Shown: positions 40,412 through 49,629 of the stretch, in pieces
How positions within the stretch are numbered: the stretch's first letter is position 1
Layout: each line of letters starts with the position of its first letter
From: Muscardinus avellanarius
Taxonomy: Eukaryota; Chordata; Mammalia; Rodentia; Gliridae
DNA: 64,000 nucleotides
Assembly (NCBI GenBank): GCA_963383645.1
Contig: OY726578.1
Span: 20,017,092 to 20,081,091, forward strand
Reading direction: 5' to 3'
The notes under the pieces: generated by a model
Seen by the model: the letters and a program-made list of their open reading frames with translations, nothing else
Database searches by the model: none
What the model was told of the DNA's origin: nothing
Program-made: the position numbers and the translations under genes

Positions 40412-40584
40412 CAGAACCAAATTAAGGAATTTTCAGCACTGGGATGCTGCAGAAATGTGGAGGGTCTCTCTCACTGCAACAGCTGGGAAAAAAAAGACAA
40501 AACTTGAAATATTACAAGTTCCTTTCAGAGGGGAAATCACTCGTCCCAGATTGCTGTCCCCCCAGCTTGGTTTTGAAGTCAGGA

Positions 40585-40765
40585 CACCTCTACTTACTAC
40601 CAGACGCATGACTTCAGGCAAATTGCTTTTCTCTCTAGGGCTCAGCTTTCTCCTTCCCCAAAAGGAGAATCACAGAATTGCTGTATGGGGACATGGGGAT
40701 GATTCAAGAAAATAATAAAATAATCAGGCTTGGCATAAAGGAAGCACCAACGAATGTTTTCTTGC
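40585..40765 (+). mobile_element. MIR
   Basis: TACCAGACGCATGACTTCAG, GCAAATTGCTTTTCTCTCTA, GGGGATGATTCAAGAAAATA, GGCTTGGCATAAAGGAAGCA. Confidence 0.8.
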
Positions 40766-40914
40766 TGGCCCAGGTAGAACTCGGGAAATTTTTCACCTCC
40801 CGTCCCCACCACTGGCGTGTGCAGCCGCCGCCTAGCTCTCTGAAGACCAGGAGGAAACAAATGCCCACGTGGGGCCATCACTAGAAGTTAGTGACTTGTT
40901 CCCAGCTTTGCTTT

Positions 40915-41010
40915 CAGATATCCTGCCAACCGACGGGCTGTGTGACCTTGAGAAAATCACTTAAACCTCTCTGAAACTAATTTTTCTGTAACGTGGGCAA
41001 ATAGATCCAT
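40915..41010 (+). mobile_element. MIR fragment
   Basis: GACGGGCTGTGTGACCTTGA, GAAAATCACTTAAACCTCTC, TGTAACGTGGGCAAATAGAT. Second MIR in the same orientation within 350 bp. Confidence 0.8.
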
Positions 41011-41939
41011 TCCACCCCAGGAGAGCAGAAGGAGCCAGCGGTCAGCACATCGTGAAGAACAGCGCGACCTCCCCCTGTCAGTGCCCTGTGCTGCCTTCCA
41101 GAAACATCTTAAAAAAAAAAGAGAACTTGCAACGAGGAACTTGGGACGTCAAGAAATTTATATCTAATGGTGAGATCTGGGCTCTGTCCCGGGTGTGAAG
41201 AGGGGCGTATTTAAGGGCAGGAATTCCACACCAGTCTTCTCATATGGTGTCTTTGGTCACCGTCTTTTTCCCATAGTCACCTTGGGCCAAACCCCAAACT
41301 GGCTCCGGCCCCTTGGAAGTCAATGCCAACCACGGCCCCAAGGGGTCTGGCTCCAGCCCAGTGTTAGAAAAGCTGGGGGTAGGAGACTTAAAGTAAAATG
41401 TCAACGTTTATTTCTTTCCTTCTCCTAGATTCTAGAATTGGTCTCATTACCATGGTCCCCAAGTGGTCTCCAACTTGGGGTGACTCCTCCACCCAGGGGA
41501 CACTGAGCAATGCCTGGAGGTAGATCTTGTTGTCTCAGCCCCAGACATTTCTACCGGCACCTTTGAGGGGAGGCAGGGATGTTGCTCGGCCTTCTACAAC
41601 ACCCGACGGCCTCCCTGATCGAAAGTGCTGGGGTGGAGAAGTCTGGCCTGTCCGGGGTGAGGCTCGGTCCTCGGGCCCTTGGGAAAGTTCCTTGGTGATT
41701 TTTCCCTGGGTTAATCACACACTCAGCAATTCGCCTCAGGGAATTAGAGTCTTTCAAACGCAGTCTTTCTAATCAGCCAGCGGTTACTAAATCACCCATA
41801 GCTGTGGGCAGAGGAAGCCCAGATCTGAGGGCCCGGCGAGCATGGCCGTGGTCACTCCTGCCAGGGCAGCCTCGGGCTCAGTCTTCCCGGGGCCGAGAGA
41901 GTCCCTGCCATGGGTACTTTTAACCCTGGGACAGCTCTA
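41011..41939. other. unique sequence, no gene recognised
   Basis: Includes CTCTGTCCCGGGTGTGAAGA and ordinary GC-rich DNA. 41500-41620 (GCAATGCCTGGAGGTAGATCTTG..GATGTTGCTCGGCCTTCTAC) resembles an old repeat of the MARNA/MER type, too weak to name. Confidence 0.35.
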
Positions 41940-42160
41940 GCCAGGAGCGGGGGATGCATATCTGAAAGCCAGGTCCTTGAGAGACAGACACGGAGACAGG
42001 AGGATCACAGGCTCAAGGCCAACCTTAGTAATTAGTGAGACCCTGTTTGGGAATAAAAAAATAAAACAGGCCTATGGGTATAGCTCAGAGGCAGAATGCC
42101 CTTGAGTTCAATCCCCAGTACCAAAAAATAAATAAAGAAATAAATAAATAAAATTAAAAA
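41940..42160 (+). mobile_element. A-type SINE, diverged
   Basis: CAGGAGCGGGGGATGCATAT, GATCACAGGCTCAAGGCCAA, GGGTATAGCTCAGAGGCAGA, TTCAATCCCCAGTACC, then an (AAAT)n-like tail. Confidence 0.88.
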
Positions 42161-42189
42161 GCTGCCATCTCCACTTGCCAGCAGCGCAG

Positions 42190-42265
42190 GAGTGAAATTA
42201 CTTGGTCACAGAGTCTGCTCAGGGAGTGGGGCGTTGGAGTTAGGACTTGAACCAGGGATGCCAAG
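42190..42265 (-). mobile_element. MIR fragment, minus strand
   Basis: ATTACTTGGTCACAGAGTCT, GGAGTTAGGACTTGAACCAG. Confidence 0.65.
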
Positions 42266-42649
42266 ATCCCCGGTCCTCCCGGTTCTGCACCATCCCTGCC
42301 GTGGCATTTGTCACATCCTGCCACCTTTAATTTCCAGCGTGGGGCCCCATCAATTAGAAAGTAAAGAAAGAGGACCCCGGAGATGACCTTCAGCCAAGAC
42401 GAATTGCCAAGGGCATCTCTGAGTTAACACGACTCCCAGGTAAGCAAACGGAGGCAGAGGAGGAAAACCCCCTCGGGCCCCCCACCAGTGTCACAGGGCA
42501 CATCTGCGCCCCGGCAAGCATCGATGACCCGGCAAGCATCGATGACCCTGGGGCAGAGAGGGAAACCGAGGCTGGAGAGGTGAACGCCGAGCCCGTGCTG
42601 CCAGGAAGCGGTGACGCTGGCAGCAGCCGCCGCCTCTGTCTCCTCTGAC
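42266..42649. other. unique GC-rich sequence with an 18-bp tandem duplication
   Basis: CCGGCAAGCATCGATGAC occurs twice head to tail at 42510-42545. No gene recognised. Confidence 0.45.
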
Positions 42650-42880
42650 GCCTGTGCTTAAAACACTTTTTTCCAGCCCAAGCCAGCCGGCCTGGTTTCC
42701 TGTTGATTTAGAAGCCCAATGCGGGCACGGCGCCCCTAGCACATCCCCGCAGATTGTCTCGGGGAGGCGTTCTTGTTGTGCAAATAGTATTACACGTGTC
42801 CTGGGCTTCATAGCACCGTTTCAAACATTGACGAGGCCCATTAAAGATTCCCAGAGAACGGGGTTGCCTTAAACGGTAGA
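42650..42880. promoter_or_regulatory. unique island, candidate conserved noncoding element
   Basis: CTGTTGATTTAGAAGC, TTGTTGTGCAAATAGTATTA CACGTG, CATAGCACCGTTTCAAACAT and CATTAAAGATTCCC. It contains a CACGTG E-box and a GCAAAT half-octamer. Confidence 0.4.
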
Positions 42881-43060
42881 GGTAGGTGCTGGGTTCAGAA
42901 GACTCGGTGCAAAAAATAGCCCCACAGCGCCCGCAGCCCCGCGCGGCCACAAGCCCCGCCGCATCGCACACCTGCCCGGCTCGACCGACCTCCTCTCCCC
43001 ACGCTCACCCCCGCCGCGTGGGCCCCGCCGCGCCCTGTGCCTTCCCGTGGAAGGCTATTT
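42881..43060. promoter_or_regulatory. CpG-rich block, possible small CpG island
   Basis: High density of CG in CAGCGCCCGCAGCCCCGCGC and CCCCGCCGCGTGGGCCCCGC between two AT-rich unique islands. No start site, TATA box or downstream exon is visible. Confidence 0.35.
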
Positions 43061-43260
43061 TATTAAATAAACAAACTGGAGCCGTTGCCGAGGATTTATG
43101 AACAGTCCCCCCAGTCTCACTTGTTCGACCCGCCGTGGATTTATGGCCCTGCATTAACCTCGTGAGCGCTCATAACGTTTACTAAGATAATGTCGGCAGG
43201 AGGGAGAGGGGATTTTTACGGCCGAGTAATAATTAGGAATGCAGGCGGACGGGGGGCGGG
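43061..43260. promoter_or_regulatory. AT-rich unique island, candidate conserved noncoding element
   Basis: GCTATTTTATTAAATAAACA, GAGGATTTATGAACAG, GGATTTATGGCCCTGCATTA, CGCTCATAACGTTTACTAAG and GAGTAATAATTAGGAATGC. TTTATGA/TTTATGG occurs twice (CDX/HOX-like core), among retained CpGs. Confidence 0.48.
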
Positions 43261-43730
43261 GGGAGCCTGTTTATTGGCGATGCTGGGTGTGCGGTCAGCG
43301 GCTGGACGCTGCTGTCCATGCAGGTTCCGTGGGCGGGAAATGAGCCCTCCCCCCTCCGGCTGGTTTTCCCTCTGTGGCTCCTACGCTATACCACTGTCAT
43401 CCCTGTGATCAGACGGGGATCTGAGCCCGCAGGAAGCACCTGTCTAGGCCCCAGCAAACGCGCCCCGTCCGTCCAGCAGCGGGACCAGGGCGTATCCTTA
43501 GGATCTGCAGGGAGGTGCTGCCCATGGGGAGGAGGTCAGCCCCCGCGGCTGCAGCCTCTCTTCCTTCTCAGGGTGGGGGCTTTGGTCGTTCGGGGTCTTC
43601 CTTGCGAAGAGATCTGCTCACGGAAGACAAGGACCAAAACATGACAGTGCTGGGTGTTTAGTAGACGTCCTGAAATAAGAGCCTGGCAGAATGGTCAGAA
43701 GGCAGCAGGGGCAAACGCAGACGTAGTAGG
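43261..43730. other. unique GC-rich sequence, no gene recognised
   Basis: Frames of 72-108 codons on the plus strand without recognisable identity. Confidence 0.35.
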
Positions 43731-43850
43731 AGCCGGGCGTGGTGGCCCATGCCTGGAATCCCAGCCCTTGGGAAGCTAAGACAGGAGGATCGCAGGTTCG
43801 AGGACAGCCTCAGCAACGTGGCGAGACCCTGTTTCAAAAGAAAAAATAAA
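43731..43850 (+). mobile_element. A-type SINE left half (outermost host)
   Basis: AGCCGGGCGTGGTGGCCCAT, GCAGGTTCGAGGACAGCC, ending CAAAAGAAAAAATAAA where the next copy enters. Confidence 0.9.
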
Positions 43851-43990
43851 CCAGGCGTGGTGGCGCACGCTCATATAATCCCAGTACTCAGCAGGCCGAG
43901 GCAGGGGGACTGTAGGTCTGAGGAGAGCCTCAGCTACTTAGTGAGACCCTCGGCAACCTTAGCAAGACCCTATTTCAAAATAAAAGTAAA
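43851..43990 (+). mobile_element. A-type SINE left half (second host)
   Basis: CCAGGCGTGGTGGCGCACGC, TGTAGGTCTGAGGAGAGCCT, ending CAAAATAAAAGTAAA at the next insertion. Confidence 0.9.
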
Positions 43991-44206
43991 AGCCGGGCGT
44001 GGCGGTGCACGCTTGGAATCCCAGCGCTTGGGAGGCTGAGACGGGAGGATCGCGGTTCGCGGACAGCCTCAGCTACTTAGTGAGGCCCTCCACAGCTTAG
44101 CAAGACCCTGTTTCAAAATAAAGAATAAAAGATAGGGCTGGGGTGTCGCTTAAAGGTAGAATGACCCTGGGTTTAATCCCTAGTACCACAAAAAATAATA
44201 ATAAAT
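43991..44206 (+). mobile_element. complete A-type SINE
   Basis: AGCCGGGCGTGGCGGTGCAC to TTTAATCCCTAGTACCAC, then AATAATAATAA. Confidence 0.94.
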
Positions 44207-44222
44207 TAATTTTTTAAAAAAT

Positions 44223-44297
44223 AGGGCTGGGGGTATAGCTTGAAGGTAGAATGCCCTTGGCCTCAATCCCCACTACCAATAAATAAATAAATAAATA
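44223..44297 (+). mobile_element. orphan ID right half with (AAAT)n tail
   Basis: AGGGCTGGGGGTATAGCTTG to CTCAATCCCCACTACC. It pairs with one of the upstream orphan left halves. Confidence 0.88.
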
Positions 44298-44500
44298 AGC
44301 TTTTTTGTAGTACTGGGGTTCCTGGAAGCCCTTCTACCTCCAGGCTACACTCCCAGACCTAGTTTTATATTTTTACTTGGAAACAGGGTATCTTAAGCCA
44401 GCGCGGCTGGCTTCAAACCCGTGTGATCCTCCTGTCTCCACCTCCCAAGAGCAGGGATTATAAGCGTGCGCCACCACGCCCAGCTTATAAATAAGCTTTT
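44291..44500 (-). mobile_element. B-type SINE with 14-bp TSD, minus strand
   Basis: TSD ATAAATAAGCTTTT at 44291-44304 and 44487-44500. Body GTAGTACTGGGGTTCCTGGA to GCGCCACCACGCCCAGC. Inserted in the AAAT tail of the previous copy, opposite in orientation. Confidence 0.96.
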
Positions 44501-44506
44501 AAAAAA

Positions 44507-44706
44507 GAGCTGGTGTCGGACACTTGTAATCCCAGCGTTTGGGAGGCGGAGACTGGGAGATCACGGTTCACCAACGGCCTCCGCTACTTAGCAAGACTCT
44601 TCCCGAGTCAGTGAAAATAAAAAAACTAAAAAAAAAAAAAAATAGAACCAGGGATGTAGCTCAGAGGTGCAATGCCCCCGGGTTCCATCCCCAGTATTGC
44701 AAAATA
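44507..44706 (+). mobile_element. A-type SINE, 5' truncated
   Basis: GAGCTGGTGTCGGACACTTG, CACGGTTCACCAACGGCC, CAGGGATGTAGCTCAGAGGT, GTTCCATCCCCAGTATTGC. Confidence 0.9.
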
Positions 44707-44710
44707 AAAA

Positions 44711-44766
44711 GGGGGCTGGGGTGTAGCTCGGGGTAAAATGCCCCAGCATTCAATCCCCAGTACTAA
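44711..44766 (+). mobile_element. orphan ID right half
   Basis: GGGGCTGGGGTGTAGCTCGG to TTCAATCCCCAGTACT. Probably closes the outermost nested copy. Confidence 0.85.
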
Positions 44767-45084
44767 AAGCCACAAAAATTTTTTAAAAAAAGATGCTTTA
44801 GTAATAAGAACTGGTGGCTTATAAGAAGCAGGAGGGATGGAGGTTAAAAGCGATAGGTCCACTGCACTCTTACACATCCCCGGTGAAGCTGAGCTGCAGG
44901 TGGACCCCGGGCAGCGCTGCCCCGCCCTCTGGCCCTGCTGCGCTCGGGAAGGGCCACACTGTCCCCACCCGGGGGGAGCCGCAGATTCCCAGGCCCCACC
45001 CCACGCTTGCTGGACCAGAACTGCTTCCCAAGCACACCCGCGTGCAATTCAGTTGTACCCTTAAGTTGGAGCCGTGTATTTGAG
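44767..45084. other. unique sequence, no gene recognised
   Basis: GC-rich; overlapping short frames in most phases. Confidence 0.35.
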
Positions 45085-45200
45085 CCTCAGGAGTCAAATG
45101 TCCCCCCTCCCAGACAGGTAGAAGGACTTCTCATTCGCGGGCTCAGAGAGGTGCGGCCACCTGCCCGAGGGCACACAGCGCGGGGTCTGGCCATGCCCTG
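45085..45200 (-). mobile_element. MIR fragment, minus strand
   Basis: GGGCTCAGAGAGGTGCGGCC, ACCTGCCCGAGGGCACACAG. Confidence 0.65.
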
Positions 45201-45429
45201 GGCTTTCCTGGGGCGGCAGGGGAAGCCGGGCACCGTGGCAGGTGCTAGGGAGGCGCCTGTGGGCTGGAGCTAAAAGCCAGAGATGGAAGAGGGTGCCCTG
45301 GGGATGGGGATCAGTGAGGAGTTGTCAATTAGACGCCTGGCCTTTCGCAGCTGGAGAGCAGCCCGTCTGCAGCGCCGCCGCCACCTCCCTCCACATCTGC
45401 CCTCTCCGCCTCCTTCCCCTCGCTCAGCC

Positions 45430-45690
45430 TCCTTGAGATTTCAAACTCAAACAAGAGCGCATGAATAATGTAGCGGGCGCTCCTCGCCTCCCCGAATCCT
45501 CAGAGGGTGCGCGCGGCTCCTCGTCCGCCTCATTAGCGGGCGCTCAACCATTTGATTTCAGAAACAATGGCTGTGCCTGCCTCCCAATTTTCATACCTAT
45601 TTGCGTCACCGAGTCAACACTGAATTTTTGAATCCGCATGAAATTTTAATGGGGCAATCTGCATACGGCGCGCTCCCTCCCTCGGCAGGC
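45430..45690. promoter_or_regulatory. unique island, strong candidate conserved noncoding element
   Basis: GAGCGCATGAATAATGTAGC, GCCTCATTAGCGGGCGCTCA, AACCATTTGATTTCAGAAAC AATGGCTGTG, CTATTTGCGTCACCGAGTCA, GAATTTTTGAATCCGCATGA AATTTTAATGGGGC. GCGGGCGCTC occurs twice, at 45474 and 45536. AACAATGG fits a SOX core and GCGTCA a CRE-like half-site. No frame fits an exon. Confidence 0.5.
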
Positions 45691-45934
45691 CCGGGCCTGG
45701 CCCCAGCTCCCGAGGACAGGCCGGCGAGCGGCCGGGGAGGATCTCAGAGAAGTGGCGGGTAGAGCCTCCCGGGCGCCTTCCTCACTCGGAGTCCAGACTG
45801 GAGCAAGAGGAAACGGGGACGCACCCGAGGGTCAAGCTGGTCCTTCCAGCTACACTCCCTGTGCCTGCCAAGAGCATCTCCCAATGTCAGAAGAAGGGTT
45901 AGGGACCACCTGCAGCCCGCACGCCTGGGGTCCA
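45691..45934. other. unique CpG-rich sequence, nothing recognised
   Basis: CCGGCGAGCGGCCGGGGAGG and flanks are CpG-rich. No promoter elements or exon recognised. Confidence 0.35.
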
Positions 45935-46055
45935 GCTCTGTCTCCTGGCTCTGTGGCCCGGGGGCCTGCGCATCACCGCTGTGAGCCTTGGTTTCCCCCT
46001 CTGTACAACGGGAGGACAGCAGACCCCTGCTGCAGACATTAAAGGCACGGCCCCT
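45935..46055 (+). mobile_element. MIR fragment
   Basis: GCTCTGTGGCCCGGGGGCCT, GTGAGCCTTGGTTTCCCCCT CTGTACAACGGGAGGA. Confidence 0.7.
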
Positions 46056-46077
46056 AGCTGAGGTTTGGCAGCTGATG

Positions 46078-46078
46078 C

Positions 46079-46113
<35 letters not shown>

Positions 46114-46317
46114 TTTGTGGTACTGGGGGTGAAACTCATGGGCTTTTCTACCTCCGGGCTATACCCCCAGACCTATTTTTATATTTTATTTGGAAACAGG
46201 GTCTCACTAAGTTGCTGAGAGGCTCACTAAGTAGCTGAGGCTGGTTTTGAACCTGCGCGAACCTCCTGTCTCAGCCTCCCAAGCGCGGGGGTTAAAAGTG
46301 CGCGCCACCACGCCTGG

Positions 46318-46360
<43 letters not shown>

Positions 46361-46382
46361 GTTATTATTATTATTATTATTG
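46078..46382 (-). mobile_element. intermediate-type SINE between two (ATT)n arrays
   Basis: (ATT)n 46078-46112 forms the tail. The body is 46114-46316, GTGGTACTGGGGGTGAAACT to CGCGCCACCACGCCTGG. A second (ATT)n covers 46319-46382. Arrays on both flanks suggest insertion into a pre-existing ATT repeat that served as TSD. Confidence 0.94.
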
Positions 46383-46494
46383 TCGTCTCCTACTGTTTAC
46401 CCCATACATAGGACTAAAACTATGGAATTTGCAAACCATATTTTCCATCTGTGCCTCATATTTGATACCAGACAGACCTGTGCTGGTCCCAGCT

Positions 46495-46574
46495 CCTCTT
46501 CCTTCTTCTTTCCTTTCCTTCTTTCCTTCTTTCCTTCCTTCCTTTCTTCCTTTTTTCTTTCTTTCTCTTTCTTT

Positions 46575-46611
<37 letters not shown>

Positions 46612-46651
46612 TTTCTTGCTTTCTTGCTTTCTTGCTTTCTTTTTTTCTTTC
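46495..46651. repeat. polypyrimidine-rich (CTTT/CTTC/CTTG)n tract
   Basis: CTTT and CTTC units, then eight CTTG units (46578-46610), then CTTGCTTT alternation. It forms the tail of the following minus-strand SINE. Confidence 0.95.
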
Positions 46652-46836
46652 GTGGTGCCGGGGATTGGATTCAGGGGCATTCTACCTCCAAGCTGTACAC
46701 ACATGCCCGCCCCAGCCTTTTTTATTTTTTATTTTGAAAGACCACATCACCGAGGCTGACCTCAACCCTGTGGCCCTCCCATCTCGGCCTCCCAGGTACT
46801 GAGATTGCAGGCAGGCACCACGGTGCCCGCCCGGCT
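46652..46836 (-). mobile_element. A-type SINE, minus strand
   Basis: GTGGTGCCGGGGATTGGATT to CACCACGGTGCCCGCCCGGC. Confidence 0.9.
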
Positions 46837-47579
46837 CTGGCTCCACTTTTTCTGCCCTTTATGGTGATAGAGAGTGAATTCCTCTTGTTGGGCCTCAGTT
46901 TTCTCCCCTAGGAAATGGGGAGACAGCACCCCATCTTTCAGGACCGTGGTCAGGACGCCAGAGGCAAAAGCTGGAGGCCCACCTCGCCACCTGCCACGCA
47001 CGGGAGAGACCCCAGCGCGCCCGGAGCGCGCTCTTCATTCTGAACACGCGTCTGCCGGCGTTTCAGCCTCTCTGAATTCAGCGCGCGTCTTGCCCTTGCG
47101 TGCCCGTCCTGAGACAGCTGTGGATCCGAGCACTGCTACTTGAGGGGCTGCAGGAGCGTTCGCTCCCGGGCCAGGCCCAGGCCGAGAGCTGCCTGGCCTC
47201 CCGCTGCCGCAGTCCCCGCAAACCTTCCGAGGTGGGGCCGGTGGGTGTTCTTCCTAATGGTGCTTTGACAGAGAGCCAGAGGGCCCTCCCCGCCGCGTGG
47301 ACAGCTAAAGTGGGCCAGGGAAGCCATTCGCCCACAGGGCCCAGGCAGCGAGCAACCAAGCTGGGGTGGGAAGCCAGGTTCATCAGACACAAGTGCTGGG
47401 CTCTCCCCATTAGGACCCGACCCGCAGGGCCTCTGCTGTCCTGCGCTGGTGTGGCCCTGGACGGCCGAGCCCCAGCCCAGAGTCCTGTCCTCAGCCGCAG
47501 CTGCCTCCGACCTGGGTTCACACCTTCCGACGTCTCTCGGAAGTAGGTGTGTGTACATTCACAAACATCAAAGCCCATC
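46837..47579. other. unique CpG-rich sequence, no gene recognised
   Basis: Frames of 140-167 codons exist simultaneously on both strands (47078-47581), as expected of GC-rich DNA. CpG density is high at 46985-47110. No splice-framed exon or known domain found. Confidence 0.4.
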
Positions 47580-47720
47580 ACTGAGCTAAAGATGAGAAGA
47601 AGAAAGGGGGAGGGAATGGGGCGGAATTGGGGAAGGGCTGAGTGCTGTGTGCAGGTATCCCTCCACCATCTTGCACCCCATTAAGATGTACGACTACAAT
47701 GTCCCAATAAAAAAAGTAAA
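47580..47720 (+). mobile_element. L1 3' terminal fragment
   Basis: GGGGGAGGGAATGGGGCGGA, GCTGTGTGCAGGTATCCCTC, TAAGATGTACGACTACAATG TCCCAATAAAA parallels the end at 62880-63000. Confidence 0.65.
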
Positions 47721-47732
47721 CAAGAAATAGGT

Positions 47733-47734
<2 letters not shown>

Positions 47735-47771
<37 letters not shown>
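47735..47771. repeat. (GT)n at a SINE tail
   Basis: About 18 GT units before a reversed SINE end. Confidence 0.96.
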
Positions 47772-47772
<1 letters not shown>

Positions 47773-47788
47773 ACCTGTGTGTCTGTGT

Positions 47789-48196
47789 TACCGGTGACTG
47801 AACCCAAGGGATGTTCTACCTCTGAGCTATACCCCCAGTCCTTTTTATTTTTTATTTTGAAAAAGAGTCTCCCAGCCAGGCGTGGTGGCACACACGTGTG
47901 ATCCCAGTGCTTGGGAGGCCGAGACAGGAGGATCGCATGTTCACAGCCAGCCTCAGCTACTTAGTGAGGCCCTCCGCAACTTCAGTGAGACCCTGTTTCA
48001 AAATAAGGAATGAAAAACAGAGTTGAGGGTGTAGCTCGGAGGTAGAATGCCCCTGGGTTCAATCCGCAGAAATAAATAAATAAATAAAAGGTCTCGCTAA
48101 CTTTTTTAAGCGAGGCTGGCCTCGAACCTGTGATCCTCCTATCTCTGCCCCTCCCGGGTTCCGGGATCGCAGGCCTGCACCCCTGCGCTCAGCAAC
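47789..48196 (-). mobile_element. A-type SINE (minus) split by an oppositely oriented SINE
   Basis: Right half 47789-47872 (ACCGGTGACTGAACCCAAGG) and left half 48089-48196 (AGGTCTCGCTAACTTTTTTA to CACCCCTGCGCTCAG). Confidence 0.86.
47873..48088 (+). mobile_element. A-type SINE nested, opposite orientation
   Basis: CCAGCCAGGCGTGGTGGCAC to TTCAATCCGCAG, then an (AAAT)n tail. One of two nested copies here with opposite polarity to the host. Confidence 0.93.
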
Positions 48197-48924
48197 TCTA
48201 TAAAGTGTTTTGAAGATTGAATGGCGACGTGGGGAGATGGGCGGTCGCCGCGCAGAGAGCCCTCTGAGCTGGGCGCTGACTGAGAACAGAGTGGAGGCCG
48301 TGGAGCCAGGGACCTCGGGGCTGGGAAAAGCCAGCTGGGGTCCCCACCGCCCGCACTGTCCCATTTTCCCTCCCCCCCACCCAACCAAGAGAAGTAGAGA
48401 AGGGAAAGCCGGCCCCCCGCCCACCCCGCCGCCAGGATTTCTCACCGGGTATAATGAAATGGAAGGAATTTCTGCTGAGAACTGTGATTGCTAGCCTGTC
48501 AGCCTGAGTGAGGGAAATCAATTCAGAATTCAGAGAGAGCAGGAGGCAGAGCTCCGCGGGAGGCGGAGAGGAGAGAGCCCCGCGCTGGTCCAGGCCCGCT
48601 CAGCGAGGACAGACTTGAATCTCTGCCTCACCAAAGAGAAGACGACAAGGGAGTGGCTCCTGGGGCAGCGGGTGCCGCACGGCGGGGACCCCGAGGGCCG
48701 GCATTGAAACCAGGGCGCCCTCCACGCTGCTGAGCAGCCCCAGGGAGGCCAAGGTTCGAGGCTGGAGCAGGGGAGGCCGGCCTGGCACACGTGTTTCCAA
48801 GAACCTGCTGCTGAGGGTCTTAGAAAGGAGGGCTGGGCCCTTACAAGCCACCGGAGGGTTTAGTCATTAATTGCTGTATTGCCAGTTGAGATTTGCAACG
48901 TATAAAATTGGCCTCTGTCACCTG
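48197..48924. other. unique GC-rich sequence with two small AT patches, no gene recognised
   Basis: 48440-48540 (GGGTATAATGAAATGGAAGG, GGGAAATCAATTCAGAATTC) and 48850-48915 (TTTAGTCATTAATTGCTGTA) stand out from GC-rich flanks. No exon. Confidence 0.4.
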
Positions 48925-48978
48925 GGGGTGATGGCGCAGGCCTGCAATCCTAGCGCTTGGGAGGCTGAGACAGGGCTT
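48925..48978 (+). mobile_element. SINE left-half fragment
   Basis: GGGGGTGATGGCGCAGGCCT GCAATCCTAGCGCTTGGGAG, cut after GCTGAGACAGG. Confidence 0.85.
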
Positions 48979-48984
48979 CCTTTT

Positions 48985-49120
48985 AGGAGGGCATTAATTC
49001 CGTTAGTGGGGGCTCCACGCCCTGACCGAATCACCCCCAAAGCTGCGCCTCTTAACACCTGCACTGTCGGGGGCTTTGGATTCCAGCACATGAATATTTG
49101 GGCCCAGACAGTTGGTCCAT
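48985..49120 (+). mobile_element. ancient interspersed repeat, family uncertain
   Basis: GGCATTAATTCCGTTAGTGG, CCTGACCGAATCACCCCCAA AGCTGCGCCTCTTAACACCT, GATTCCAGCACATGAATATT TGGG: the order found in a widespread old mammalian repeat (attcatgaGGG..cctaatcacctcccaaa..caacatatgaattt). Confidence 0.6.
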
Positions 49121-49148
49121 GGCAGTAACCACTGCTTGTCCACTTCAT

Positions 49149-49227
49149 TTACTTATGTTTTTATTTACTTATTTATTTGTTTATTTATTTGTTTGTTTAT
49201 TTATTTGTTTATTTATTTATTTATTTT
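49149..49227. repeat. (TTTA/TTTG)n SINE-tail microsatellite
   Basis: ATTTA and TTTG units before a reversed SINE end. Confidence 0.94.
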
Positions 49228-49624
49228 TGTACTGGGGGTTGAATCCAGGGGCATTTAACCTCTGAGCTCCACCCCTAGACCATTTTATTTTATTTTATTT
49301 TATTTTATTTTATTTTATTTGTTGTACTGGGGTTCCTGGAAACCCTTCTGCCTCCGGGCTACACTCCCAGACACCCATTTTTTATATTTTTATCTGGAAA
49401 CAGGGTCTCTTAAGCCAGCGCGGCTGGCTTCGAACCTGCGTGATCCTCCCGTCTCCGCCTCCCAAGCGCGGGGATGACAAGCGTGCGCCGCCACGCCCGG
49501 CCTTATTTTTGTTTTGAAACAGGATTTCACTAAGTGGCTGAGGCTGGCTTCGAACCTTTGCTCCTCCCGCCTCGGCCTCCCAAGTACTGGGATCACAGGT
49601 GTGCGCCCGCCACACTTTGGCTCC
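49228..49624 (-). mobile_element. A-type SINE (minus) split by a nested SINE
   Basis: Right half 49228-49282 (GTACTGGGGGTTGAATCCAG) and left half 49502-49624 (TTTTGAAACAGGATTTCACT to CGCCCGCCACACTTTGGC). Confidence 0.9.
49321..49501 (-). mobile_element. B-type SINE nested, with (TTTTA)n tail
   Basis: Tail at 49283-49320 (seven TTTTA units). Body GTTGTACTGGGGTTCCTGGA to GTGCGCCGCCACGCCCGGCC. Confidence 0.95.
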
Positions 49625-49629
49625 TTGAC

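Larger units (their letters stand above)
43731..44766 (+). mobile_element. nested SINE stack (at least five copies)
   Basis: Left halves at 43731, 43851, 43991 and 44507; right halves at about 44137, 44223, 44646 and 44711; plus a minus-strand B-type copy at 44305. Equal numbers of left and right halves, with left halves crowded at the start, show serial insertion into linkers. Individual copies are listed below. Confidence 0.88.

Noticed and set aside
47078..47581. CpG-rich 167-codon minus and 148-codon plus frames as a CpG-island gene
   Set aside because: Simultaneous long frames on both strands reflect base composition. No promoter motif or exon boundary seen.
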